From positions 73,144,784 through 73,208,783 of the forward strand of contig CM070910.1 of assembly GCA_036417435.1 (NCBI GenBank): a stretch of 64,000 bases of DNA, given 5' to 3'. A program made the position numbers and the translations under genes. Numbering within the stretch: position 1 is the stretch's first letter; each line of letters starts with the position of its first letter. This document shows, in pieces, positions 49,678 through 63,075 of this stretch. Origin of the DNA: Inia geoffrensis (Eukaryota > Chordata > Mammalia > Artiodactyla > Iniidae). The notes beneath the pieces are model-generated. The model searched no databases and was not told the origin of the DNA. It saw nothing but the letters and a program-made list of their open reading frames with translations.

Positions 49678-52600
49678 CGTACGCTAACCCTAAACTGCAG
49701 CTGTACCCTAACCTGTACCCTAATCCCTCTCCATTCCCTAACCCTAACCCTAACCTGAAACCTAACCCTGACACTCACCCTAAACTTTACCCTCACCCGT
49801 GTCCTAATTTTAACCAGTACATCAACACTAACCCATTCCCTCTTACGTAGGCTATCCCTAAACCATTGCCGTACCCTAAACTGTACCCTAATCAATCCCC
49901 ATTCCCTAACGATAACCCTATCCCAAACCCTTAACGTTACCTTCGTCCGAGGCTTTACCCTCACCCGTGCCCTAATCGTAACCAGTAAACTAACACTAAC
50001 TAGTGCCCTCACACGTACGCTAACCCTAAAGCGTCATCGTACACTAAACTGTACCCTAATCCCTCCCCATTCCCTAACCCTAACCCTAACCCAAAGCCTG
50101 AACGTGACCCTTTTCCAAGGCCTTACCCTCACCGGTGCCCTTGTCTTAACCAGTACACCAAAACTAACCCGTCCCCTCACAATTATGCGAACCCTTAAGC
50201 TTTGTCGTACCCTAGCCTGTACCCTAATCCCTCTCCATTCCCTAACCCTAACCCTAACCTGAAACCTAACCCTGACACTCACACTAAACTTACCCTTCAC
50301 CCGTGTCCTAATTTTAACCAGTACATCAACACTAACCCATGCCCTCTTACGTAGGCTAAACCTAAACCATTGCCGTACCCTAACCTGTATGCTAATCAAT
50401 CCCCATTCCCTAACCATAACCCTAACTCAAACCCTTAACGTGACCTTCGTCCGAGGCCTTACCCTCACCCGTGACCTAATCTTAACCAGTAAACTAACAC
50501 TAACTAGTGACCTCACACGTACGCTAACCCTTAAGCGTCATCGTACCCTAAACTGTACCCTAGTCCCTCCCCATTCCCTAACCTTAACCCTAAACTGAAT
50601 CGTAAACCTGACCTTCACCCGGACCCTTACTCTCACCCGTGCCCTAATCTTAACCAGCACATCAACACTAATTTTTGGCCTCAAACGTACGCTAACCCTT
50701 AAGCGTTGTCATACCCTAAACTGTACCCTAATCCCTCCCCATTCCCTAACCCTAACCCTAACCCGAATACTAACCCTGATCCTCACCTGAAGCCTTACCC
50801 TCACCCGTACCCTAATCTTAACCAGGACACTAACACTAACACTTGCCCTCACACGAACGGTATCCCTTTATCACTGTCATACCCTAAACTGTACCCTAAT
50901 CCCTCCCTATTCCCTAAACCTAACCCAAACACGAATCCTAAACCTGACCCTCGCCCGAGGCCTTACCCTCACCCGTGCCCTAATCTTAACCAGGACACCA
51001 ACACTAATTCGTGCCCTCACACGTACGCTAACCCTAAACTGCAGCTGTACCCTAACCTGTACCCTAAACTCTCTCCATTCCCTAACCCTAACCCTAACCT
51101 GAAACCTAACACTGACACTCACCCTAAACTTTACTCTCACCCGTGTCCTAATTTTAACCAGTACATCAACACTAACCCATGCCCCCTTACGTAGGCTAAC
51201 CCTAAACCATTGTCGTACCCTAACCTGTACCCTAATCAATCCCCATTCCCTAACCATAACCCTAACCCAAACCCTTAACTTGACCTTCGTCCGAAGCCTT
51301 ACCCTCAACCGTGCCCGAATCGTAACCAGTAAACTAACACTAAATAGTGACCTCACACGTACGCTAACCCTTAAGCGTCATCGTACCCTAAACTGTACCC
51401 TAATCCCTCCCCATTCCCTAACCCTAACCCTAACCTGAATCGTAAAGCTGACCCACACCCGGACCCTTACCCTCACCCGTGCCCTAATCTTAACCAGCAC
51501 ACCAACACTAATTTGTGGCCTCACACGTACGCTAACCCTTAAGCGTTGTCGTGCCCTAAACTATACCCTAATCCCTCCCCATTCCCTAACCCTAACCCTA
51601 ACCGGAATCCTAACCCTGCCCTCACCTGTAGCTTTACCCTCACCCGTGCCCTAATCTAAACCAGGACACTATCACTAACTCTTGCCCTCACACGAACGGT
51701 AACACATAAGCACTGTCGTACCCTAAACTGTACCCTAATCCCTCTCCATTCCCTAACCCTAACCCTAACCCAAACCCTAACCCTGACACTCACCCGAAGA
51801 TTTACCCTCACCCGTGTCCTAATTTTATACAGTCCATCAACACTAACCCATGCCCTCCACCGTAGGCTAACACTAAACCGTTGCCATGCCCTACCCTGTT
51901 CCTTAATCCCTCCCATTGCCTAACCCTAACACTAACCCAAACCGTGAACGTGACACTTTTCCACGGCCTTACCCTCACCGGTGCCCTTGTCTTAACCAGT
52001 ACACCAACACTAACTCGTGCCCTCACAATTATGCGAACCCTTAAGCGTTGTAGTACCCTAGCCTGTATCCTAATTCCTCTCCATTCCCTAGCCCTAACCC
52101 TGACCCTAACCCGAAGCCTTACCCTCACCCGTGCCCTAATCTTAACCAGGACACCAACACTAACTCATGCCCTCACACGTACGCTAACCCTAAACTGCAG
52201 CTGTACCCTAACCTGTACCCTAATCCCTCTCCATTCCCTAACCCTAACCCTAACCTGAAACCTAACCCTGACACTCACCCTAAAGTTTACCCTCACCCGT
52301 GTCCTAATTTTAACCAGTACATCAACAGTAACCCATGCCCTCTTACGTAGGCTATCCCTAAACCATTGCCGTACCCTAACCTGTACCCTAATCAATCCCC
52401 ATTCCCTAACGATAACCCTATCCCAAACCCTTAACGTGACCTTCGTCCGAGGCTTTACCCTCACCCGTGCCCTAATCGTAACCAGTAAACTAATACTAAC
52501 TAGTGACCTCACACGTACGCTAACCATTAAGCGTCTTCGTACCCTAAACTGTACCTTAATCCCTCTCCATTCTCTAACCCTAACCCTAACCTGAATCGTA

Positions 52601-54801
52601 AACCTGACCCTCACCCGGACCCTTACTCTCACCCGTGCCCTAATCTTAACCAGCACACCAACACTAATTTGTGGCCTAACACGTACGCTAACCCTTAAGC
52701 ATTGTCGTACCCTAAACTGAACCCTAATCCCTCCCCATTCCTTAACCCTAACCCTAAACCGAATCCTAACCCTGACCCTCACCTGAAGCCTTACCCTCAC
52801 CCGTGCTCCAATCTTAACCAGGACACTAACACTAACACTTGCCCTCACACGAACGGTAACACTTAAGCACTGTCGGACCCTAAACTGTACCCTAATCCCT
52901 CCCCATTCCCTAACCCTAACCCTAACACGAATCTTAACCCTGACCCTTACCCGAAGCCATACCCTCACCCGTGCCCTAATCCTAAGCAGGACACCAACAC
53001 TAACTCGTGCCCTCACACGTACGCTAACCCTTAAGCGTTGTCGTGCCCTAAACTGTACCCTAATCCCTCCCCATTCCCTAACCCTAACCCTAACCCGAAT
53101 CCTAACCCTGACCCTCACCTGAAGGCTTACCCTCACCCGTGCCCTAATCTTAACCAGGACACTATCACTAACTCTTGCCCTCACACGAACGGTAACACAT
53201 AAGCACTGTCGTACCCTAAACTGTACCCTAATCCCTCCCGATTCCCTAACCCTAACCCTAACACGAATCCTAACCCTGAGCCTCACCCAAAACCTTACCC
53301 TCACCCGTGCCCTAAACTTAACCAGGACACAAACACTAACTCGTGCCCTCACACGTACGCTAACCGTTAAGCGTTGTCATACCTTAAATTGTACCCTAAA
53401 CCCTCCCCATTCCCTAAGCCTAACCCTAACACAAATCCTAACCCTGACCCTCACCCGAAGCCTTACCCTCACCCGTGCCCTAATCTTAACCAGGACAGAA
53501 ACACTAACTTGTGCCCTCACACGTACGCTAACCCTTAAGCGTTGTCATACCCTAAATTGTACCCTAATCCCTCCCCATTCCCTAAAAATAGCCATAACAC
53601 GAATCCTAAGCCTGACCCTCAACCGAAGCCTTACCCTCACCCGTGCCCTAATCTTAACCAGGACACCAACACTAACTCGTGCCCGCACACGTACGCTAAC
53701 CCTTAAGCCTTGTCATACCCTAAATTGTACCCTAATCCCTCCCCATTCCGTAACCCTAGCCCTAACCCGAATCCTAACCCTGAGCCTCACCCTAAGCCAT
53801 ACCCTCACCCGTGACCTAATCTTAAACAATACACCATCACTAAACCGTGCACTCACACGTACGCTAACCCTAAACTGCAGCCGTACCCTAACCTGTACCC
53901 TAATCCCTCTCCATTCCCTAACCCTAACCCTAACCTGAAACCCAACCCTGACACTCACCCTAAACTTTACCCTCACCCGTGTCCTAATTTTAACCAGTAC
54001 ATCAACACTAACCCATGCTCTCTTACGTAGGCTCACCCTAAACCATTGCCGTACCCTAACATGTAACCTAATCAATCCCCATTCCCTAACTATAACTCTA
54101 AGCCAAACCCTTAACGTTACCTTCGTCCGAGGCCTTACCCTCACTCGTGTCCTAATCGTAACCAGTAAACTAACAGTAACTAGTGACCTCACACGTACGC
54201 TAACTCTTAAGCGTCATCGTACCCTAAACTGTACCCTAATCCCTCCCCATTCCCTAACCCTAAACCTAACCTGAATCGTAAACCTGACCCTCACCCGGAC
54301 GCTTACCCTCACCCGTGCCCTAATCATAATGAGCACACCAACAATAATTTGTGGCCTCACACGTACGCTAACCCTTAAGCATTGTCGTACCCTAAACTGT
54401 ACCCTAATCCCTCCCCATTCCCTAACCCTAACCCTAACCCAAATCCTAACCCTGACCCTCACCTGAAGCGTTACCCTCACCCGTCCCCTAATCTTAACCA
54501 ATATACCATCACTAAACCGTGCCCTCACACGTATGCTAACCCTAAACCGCAGCCGTACCCTAACCTGTACCCTAATCCCTGTCCATTCCCAAACCCAAAC
54601 CCTATCACAAACCCTAACCCTGACACTCACCCGAAGATTTATCCTCACCCGTGTCCTAATTTTATACAGTCCATCAACACTAACCCATGCCCTCCACCGT
54701 AGGCTAACACTAAACCGTTGCCGTGCCCTACCCTGTTCCTTAAACCCTCCCATTGCCTAACCCTAACACTAACCCAAACCCTGAACGTGACACTTTTCCA
54801 C

Positions 54802-57800
54802 GGCCTTACCCTCACCGGTGCCCTTGTCTTAACCAGTACACCAACACTAACTCGTGCCCTCACAATTATGCGAACCCTTAAGCGTTGTCGTACCCTAGCC
54901 TGTACCCTAATCCCTCTCCATTCCCTAGCCCTAACCCTGACCCTCACCCGAAGCTTTACCCTCACCCGTGCCCTAATCTTAACCAGGACACCAACACTAA
55001 CTCATGCCCTCACACGTACGCTAACCCTAAACTGCAACTGTACCCTAACCTGTACCCTAATCCCTCTCCATTCCCTAACCCTAACCCTAACCTGAAACCT
55101 AACCCTGACACTCACCCTAAACTTTACCCTCAACCGTGTCCTAATTTTAACCAGTACATCAACACTAACCCATGCAATCTTACGTAGGCTATCCCTAAAC
55201 CATTGCCGTACCCTAACCTGTACCCTAATCAATCCCCATTCCCTAACGATAACCCTATCCCAAACCCTTAACGTGACTTTCGTCCGAGGCTTTACCCTCA
55301 CCCGTGCCCTAATCGTAACCTGTAAACTAACACTAACTAGTGCCCTCACACGTACGCTAACCCTTAAGCGTCATTGTACCCTAAACTGTACCTTAATCCC
55401 TCCCCATTCCCTAACCCTAATCCTAACCTGAATTGTAAACCTGACCCTCACCCGGACCCTTACCCTCACCCGTGCCCAAATCTTAACCAGGCCACCAACA
55501 CTAACTCGTGCCCTCACAAGTACGCTAACCCTAAACTGCAGCTGTACCCTAACCTGTACCGTAATCCCTCTCCATTCCCTAACCCTAACCCTAACCTGAA
55601 ACCTAACCCTGACACTCACCATAACCTTTACCCTCACCGGTGTCCTAATTTTAACCAGGACATCAACACTAACCCATGCCCTCTTACGTAGGCTATCCCT
55701 AAACCATTGCCGTACCCTAACCTGTACCCTAAACAATCCCCGTTCCCTAACCATAACAATAACACAAACCCTTAACGTGAACTTCGTCCGAGGCCTTACC
55801 CTCACCCGTGCCCTAATCGTAACCAGTAAACTAATAATAACTCGTGCCCTCACACGTACGCTAACCCTTAAGCGTTGTCATACCCTAAATTGCACCCTAA
55901 TCCCTCCCCATTCCCTAAAACTAACCCTAACACGAATCCTAAACCTGACACTCACCCGAAGCCTTACCCTCACCCGTGCCCTAATCTTAACCAGGACACT
56001 AACACTAACTCGTGCCCTCACACGTATGCTAACCGTAAACTGCAGCTGTATCCTAACCTGTACCCTAATCCCTCTCCATTCCCTAACGCTAACCCTAACC
56101 TGAAACCTAACCCTGACACTCACCCTAAACTTTACCCTCACCCGTGTCCTAATTTTAACCAGTACATCAACACTAACCCTTGCCCTCTTACGTAGGCTAA
56201 CCCTAAACCATTGCCGTACCCTAACCTGTACCCTAATCCATCCCCATTCCCAAACCATAACCCTAACCCAAACCCTTAACGTGACCTTCTTTCGAGGCAT
56301 TGCCCTCACCCGTGCCCTAAACGTAACCAGTAAACTAACACTAACTAGTGACCTCACACGCACGCTAACCCTTAAGAATCATCGTACACTAAACTGTACC
56401 TTAATCCCTCCCCATTCCCTAACCCTAACCCTAACCTGAATCGTAAACCTGACCCTCACTAGGACCCTTACCCTCACCCGTGCCCTAATCTTAACCAGCA
56501 CACCAACACTAATTTGTGGCTCACACGTACGCTAACCCTTAAGCGTTGTCGTACCCTAAACTGTACCCTAATCCCTCCCCATTCCCTAACACTAACCCTA
56601 ACCCGAATCCTAACCCTGACCCTAACCTGAAGCCTTACCCTCACCCGTGCCCTAATCTGAACCAGGACACTAACACTAACTCTTGCCCTCACACGTACGC
56701 TAACCCTTAAGCGTTGTCATACACTAAATTGTACCCTAATCCCTCTCCTTTCCCTAACCCTAACCAGAATCCTAACCCTGACCCTCACCCGAAGCCTTAC
56801 CCTCACCCGTGACCTAATCTTAACTAGGAAACCAACACTAACTCATGCCTTCACACGTACACTAACCCTAAACCGCAGCTGTACCCTAACCTGTACCCTA
56901 TTCCCTCTCCATTCCCTAACCCTAACCCTAACCTGAAACCTAACCCTGACACTCACCCTAAACTTTACCCTCACCCGTGCCCTACTCTTAACCAGGACAC
57001 AAACACTAACTCGTGCCCTCACACGTACGCTAACCCTTAAGCGTTGTCATACCCTAAATTGTACCCTAATCCCTCCCCATTCCCTAAAACTAACCCTAAC
57101 ACGAATCCTAAACCTGACCCTCACCCGAAGCCTTACCCTCACCTGTGCCCTAATCTTAACCAGGACACCAACACTAACTCGTGCCCTCACACGTACGCTA
57201 ACCCTTAAGCCTTGTCATACCCTAAATTGTACCCTTATCCCTCCCCATTCCCTAACCCTAACCCTAACCCGAATCCTAACCCTGAGCCTCACCCTAAGCC
57301 TTACCCTCACCCGTGACGTAATCTTAACCAATACACCATCACTAAACCGTGCCCTCACACGTACGCTAACCCTAAACTGCAGCCGTACCCTAACCTGTAC
57401 CCTAATCCCTCTCCATTTTCTAACCCTAACCCTAACCTGAACCCTAACCCTGACACTCACACGAAGTTTTACCCTCACCCGTGTCCTAATTTTAAACACT
57501 CCATCAACACTAACTCATGCCCTCCAACGTAGGCTAACACTAAACTGTTGCCGTGCGCTACCCTGTTCCCTAATCCCTCCCATTGCCTAACCCTAAACCT
57601 AACCGCATCAGTAAACCTGACCCTCTTCCGAGGCCCTACCCTAACCCATGCCCTAATCTTAACCAGTACACAAACACTAAGTCGTCCCCTCAAACGTACG
57701 CTAACCCTTAAGCGTTGTCGTACCCTATCCTGTACCCTAATCCCTCCCCATTCCCTAACCCTAACCCGAACCCGAACCCAAACCCTAAACGTGACCCTTT

Positions 57801-58141
57801 TCCAAGGCCTTACCCTCACCGGTCCCCTTGTCTTAACCAGGACACCAACACTAACTCGTGCCCTCACAATTATGTGAACCCTTAAGCGTTGTCGTACCCT
57901 AGCCTGTACCCTAATCCCTCTCCATTCCCTAACCCTAACCCTAACCCGAATCCTAACCCTGACCCTCACCTAAAGTCTTACCCTCACCCGTGCCCTAATC
58001 TTAACCAGTACACAAACACTAACTCGTGCACTCAAACGTACTGTAACACTTAAGCGTTGTCGTACCCAATCCTGTACCGAAATCCCTCACCATTCCCTAA
58101 CCCTAACCCTAACCCCAACCCTGAACGTGACCATTTTCCAA
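54802..58141. repeat. 3,340-bp tandem duplicate, copy 1
   Basis: Matches 58,142-61,481 at a constant offset. I noticed only four substitutions, at 56239, 57965, 57976 and 58102. The period is 20 x 168 - 20. A 150-bp unit (-18), a G (-1), a one-base loss in TGTGGCTCAC near 56,518 (-1), a 162-bp unit (-6) and a 174-bp unit (+6) account for it exactly. This is the freshest duplication in the window, or possibly an assembly duplication. Confidence 0.92.
57695..57868. repeat. 174-bp expanded H-type monomer (+1 hexamer)
   Basis: The core reads CCCGAACCCGAACCC before CCCAAACC or AAACC, which adds one hexamer. The same length occurs at 61035-61208 (the tandem copy) and at 62204-62377, the last with CCCAAACCCGAACCC. 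These three are the only H units of this length I found. Confidence 0.87.
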
Positions 58142-61100
58142 GGCCTTACCCTCACCGGTGCCCTTGTCTTAACCAGTACACCAACACTAACTCGTGCCCT
58201 CACAATTATGCGAACCCTTAAGCGTTGTCGTACCCTAGCCTGTACCCTAATCCCTCTCCATTCCCTAGCCCTAACCCTGACCCTCACCCGAAGCTTTACC
58301 CTCACCCGTGCCCTAATCTTAACCAGGACACCAACACTAACTCATGCCCTCACACGTACGCTAACCCTAAACTGCAACTGTACCCTAACCTGTACCCTAA
58401 TCCCTCTCCATTCCCTAACCCTAACCCTAACCTGAAACCTAACCCTGACACTCACCCTAAACTTTACCCTCAACCGTGTCCTAATTTTAACCAGTACATC
58501 AACACTAACCCATGCAATCTTACGTAGGCTATCCCTAAACCATTGCCGTACCCTAACCTGTACCCTAATCAATCCCCATTCCCTAACGATAACCCTATCC
58601 CAAACCCTTAACGTGACTTTCGTCCGAGGCTTTACCCTCACCCGTGCCCTAATCGTAACCTGTAAACTAACACTAACTAGTGCCCTCACACGTACGCTAA
58701 CCCTTAAGCGTCATTGTACCCTAAACTGTACCTTAATCCCTCCCCATTCCCTAACCCTAATCCTAACCTGAATTGTAAACCTGACCCTCACCCGGACCCT
58801 TACCCTCACCCGTGCCCAAATCTTAACCAGGCCACCAACACTAACTCGTGCCCTCACAAGTACGCTAACCCTAAACTGCAGCTGTACCCTAACCTGTACC
58901 GTAATCCCTCTCCATTCCCTAACCCTAACCCTAACCTGAAACCTAACCCTGACACTCACCATAACCTTTACCCTCACCGGTGTCCTAATTTTAACCAGGA
59001 CATCAACACTAACCCATGCCCTCTTACGTAGGCTATCCCTAAACCATTGCCGTACCCTAACCTGTACCCTAAACAATCCCCGTTCCCTAACCATAACAAT
59101 AACACAAACCCTTAACGTGAACTTCGTCCGAGGCCTTACCCTCACCCGTGCCCTAATCGTAACCAGTAAACTAATAATAACTCGTGCCCTCACACGTACG
59201 CTAACCCTTAAGCGTTGTCATACCCTAAATTGCACCCTAATCCCTCCCCATTCCCTAAAACTAACCCTAACACGAATCCTAAACCTGACACTCACCCGAA
59301 GCCTTACCCTCACCCGTGCCCTAATCTTAACCAGGACACTAACACTAACTCGTGCCCTCACACGTATGCTAACCGTAAACTGCAGCTGTATCCTAACCTG
59401 TACCCTAATCCCTCTCCATTCCCTAACGCTAACCCTAACCTGAAACCTAACCCTGACACTCACCCTAAACTTTACCCTCACCCGTGTCCTAATTTTAACC
59501 AGTACATCAACACTAACCCTTGCCCTCTTACGTAGGCTAACCCTAAACCATTGCCGTACCCTAACCTGTACCCTAATCAATCCCCATTCCCAAACCATAA
59601 CCCTAACCCAAACCCTTAACGTGACCTTCTTTCGAGGCATTGCCCTCACCCGTGCCCTAAACGTAACCAGTAAACTAACACTAACTAGTGACCTCACACG
59701 CACGCTAACCCTTAAGAATCATCGTACACTAAACTGTACCTTAATCCCTCCCCATTCCCTAACCCTAACCCTAACCTGAATCGTAAACCTGACCCTCACT
59801 AGGACCCTTACCCTCACCCGTGCCCTAATCTTAACCAGCACACCAACACTAATTTGTGGCTCACACGTACGCTAACCCTTAAGCGTTGTCGTACCCTAAA
59901 CTGTACCCTAATCCCTCCCCATTCCCTAACACTAACCCTAACCCGAATCCTAACCCTGACCCTAACCTGAAGCCTTACCCTCACCCGTGCCCTAATCTGA
60001 ACCAGGACACTAACACTAACTCTTGCCCTCACACGTACGCTAACCCTTAAGCGTTGTCATACACTAAATTGTACCCTAATCCCTCTCCTTTCCCTAACCC
60101 TAACCAGAATCCTAACCCTGACCCTCACCCGAAGCCTTACCCTCACCCGTGACCTAATCTTAACTAGGAAACCAACACTAACTCATGCCTTCACACGTAC
60201 ACTAACCCTAAACCGCAGCTGTACCCTAACCTGTACCCTATTCCCTCTCCATTCCCTAACCCTAACCCTAACCTGAAACCTAACCCTGACACTCACCCTA
60301 AACTTTACCCTCACCCGTGCCCTACTCTTAACCAGGACACAAACACTAACTCGTGCCCTCACACGTACGCTAACCCTTAAGCGTTGTCATACCCTAAATT
60401 GTACCCTAATCCCTCCCCATTCCCTAAAACTAACCCTAACACGAATCCTAAACCTGACCCTCACCCGAAGCCTTACCCTCACCTGTGCCCTAATCTTAAC
60501 CAGGACACCAACACTAACTCGTGCCCTCACACGTACGCTAACCCTTAAGCCTTGTCATACCCTAAATTGTACCCTTATCCCTCCCCATTCCCTAACCCTA
60601 ACCCTAACCCGAATCCTAACCCTGAGCCTCACCCTAAGCCTTACCCTCACCCGTGACGTAATCTTAACCAATACACCATCACTAAACCGTGCCCTCACAC
60701 GTACGCTAACCCTAAACTGCAGCCGTACCCTAACCTGTACCCTAATCCCTCTCCATTTTCTAACCCTAACCCTAACCTGAACCCTAACCCTGACACTCAC
60801 ACGAAGTTTTACCCTCACCCGTGTCCTAATTTTAAACACTCCATCAACACTAACTCATGCCCTCCAACGTAGGCTAACACTAAACTGTTGCCGTGCGCTA
60901 CCCTGTTCCCTAATCCCTCCCATTGCCTAACCCTAAACCTAACCGCATCAGTAAACCTGACCCTCTTCCGAGGCCCTACCCTAACCCATGCCCTAATCTT
61001 AACCAGTACACAAACACTAAGTCGTCCCCTCAAACGTACGCTAACCCTTAAGCGTTGTCGTACCCTATCCTGTACCCTAATCCCTCCCCATTCCCTAACC

Positions 61101-61481
61101 CTAACCCGAACCCGAACCCAAACCCTAAACGTGACCCTTTTCCAAGGCCTTACCCTCACCGGTCCCCTTGTCTTAACCAGGACACCAACACTAACTCGTG
61201 CCCTCACAATTATGTGAACCCTTAAGCGTTGTCGTACCCTAGCCTGTACCCTAATCCCTCTCCATTCCCTAACCCTAACCCTAACCCGAATCCTAACCCT
61301 GACCTTCACCTAAAGCCTTACCCTCACCCGTGCCCTAATCTTAACCAGTACACAAACACTAACTCGTGCACTCAAACGTACTGTAACACTTAAGCGTTGT
61401 CGTACCCAATCCTGTACCGAAATCCCTCACCATTCCCTAACACTAACCCTAACCCCAACCCTGAACGTGACCATTTTCCAA
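58142..61481. repeat. 3,340-bp tandem duplicate, copy 2
   Basis: Same 20 monomers as copy 1, with A at 59579 where copy 1 has C at 56239. The homology runs on to about 61,569, where the next I unit has TTGTCATACC instead of TTGTCGTACC and a 156-bp rather than 150-bp core. Confidence 0.92.
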
Positions 61482-61908
61482 GGCCTTACCCTCACCGGTG
61501 CCCTTGTCTTAACCAGTACACCAACACTAACTCGTGCCCTCACAATTATGCGAACCCTTAAGCGTTGTCATACCCTAGCCTGTACCCTAATCCCTCTCCA
61601 TTCCCTAACCCTAACCCTAACCCTGACCCTCACCCGAAGCCTTACCCTCACCCGTGCCCTAATTTTAACCGGGACACCAACACTAACTCGTGCCCTCACA
61701 CGTATGCTAACCCTAAACTGCAGCTGTATCCTAACCTGTACCCTAATCCCTCTCCATTCCCTAACGCTATCCCTAACCTGAAATCTAACCCTGACACTCA
61801 CCCTAAACTTTACCCTCACCCGTGTATTAATTTTAACCAGTACATCAACACTAACCCTTGCCCTCTTACGTAGGCTAACCCTAAACCATTGCCATACCCT
61901 AACCTGTA
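60740..61908. repeat. 1,169-bp unit, first copy
   Basis: F-right, G, H (174 bp), I, H, I (156 bp) and A recur about 1,169 bp downstream (7 x 168 - 7). Shared pieces include AACCGCATCA in G (near 60,942 and 62,111), TACCGAAATCCCTCACC (near 61,415 and 62,584) and GCAGCTGTATCC in A. The overlap with the end of the 3,340-bp duplicate shows nested events. Confidence 0.8.
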
Positions 61909-63075
61909 CCCTAATCCCTCTCCATTCCCTAACCCTAACCCTAACCTGAACCCTAACCCTGACACTCACCCAAAGATTTACCCTCACCCGTGTCCTAATT
62001 TTAAACAGTCCATCAACACTAACTCATGCCCTCCAACGTAGGCTAACACTAAACTGTTGCCATGCGCTACCCTGTTCCCTAATCCCTCCCATTGCCTAAC
62101 CCTAAACCTAACCGCATCACTAAACCTGACCCTCTTCCGAGGCCCTACCCTAACCCATGCCCTAACCTTAACCAGTACACAAACACTAACTCGTGCCCTC
62201 AAACGTACGCTAACCCTTAAGCGTTGTCGTAACCTATCCTGTACCCTAATCCCTCCCCATTCCCTAACCCTAACCCAAACCCGAACCCAAACCCTGAACG
62301 TGACCCTTTTCCAAGGCCTTACCCTCACCGGTGCCCTTGTCTTAAACAGAACACCAACACTAACTCGTGCCCTCACAATTATGTGAACCCTTAAGCGTTG
62401 TCGTACCCTAGCCTGTACCCTAATCCCTCTCCATTCCGTAACCCTAACCCTAACCCGAATCCTAACCCTGACCCTCACCCAAAGCCTTACCCTCATCCGT
62501 GCCCTAATCTTAACCAGTACACAAACACTAACTCGTGCACTCAAACGTACTCTAACACTTAAGCGTTGTCGTACCCTATCCTGTACCGAAATCCCTCACC
62601 ATTCCCTAACCCTAACCCTAACCCAAACCCTGAACGTGACCATTTTCCAAGGCCTTAGCCTCACCGGTGCCCTTGTCTTAACCAGTACACCAACACTAAC
62701 TCGTGCCCTCACAATTATGCGAACCCTTAAGCGTTGTCGTACCCTAGCCTGTACCCTAATCCCTCTCCATTCCCTAACACTAACCCTAACCCTGACCCTC
62801 ACCCGAAGCCTTACCCTCACCCGTGCCCTAATCTTAACCAGGACACCAACACTAACTCGTGCCCTCACACGTATGCTAGCCTTAAACTGCAGCTGTATCC
62901 TAACCTGTACCCTAATCCCTCTCCATTCCCTAACGCTAACCCTAACATGAAACCTAACCCTGACACTCACCCTAAACTTTATCCTCACCCGTGTCCTAAT
63001 TTTAACCAGTACATCAACACTAACCCTTGCCCTCTTACGTAGGCTAACCCAAAACCATTGCCGTACCCTAACCTG
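61909..63075. repeat. 1,169-bp unit, second copy
   Basis: Same order as the first copy, with more private substitutions than separate the 3,340-bp copies, for example CTTAAACAGAACACC near 62,341 and CTAGCCTTAAACTGC near 62,876. The amplification is therefore older than the 3,340-bp one, or has diverged faster. Confidence 0.78.

Larger units (their letters stand above)
42735..54801. repeat. Diverse mosaic section with recurring G-H-I-A-B cassettes
   Basis: About 72 monomers without a long recent duplication. A cassette of G, H, a 150-bp I, A and B recurs, with the I unit at 49528 and 52028 and again at 54865. A related 150-bp I unit at 45518 follows a 156-bp I/F chimera at 43182-43337. From about 52,860 to 53,700 several nearly equivalent D/I-like units follow one another instead of the usual alternation. 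CTTCGTCCGAGGC replaces CTCTTCCGAGGC in many B units here. No gene is visible. Confidence 0.78.
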
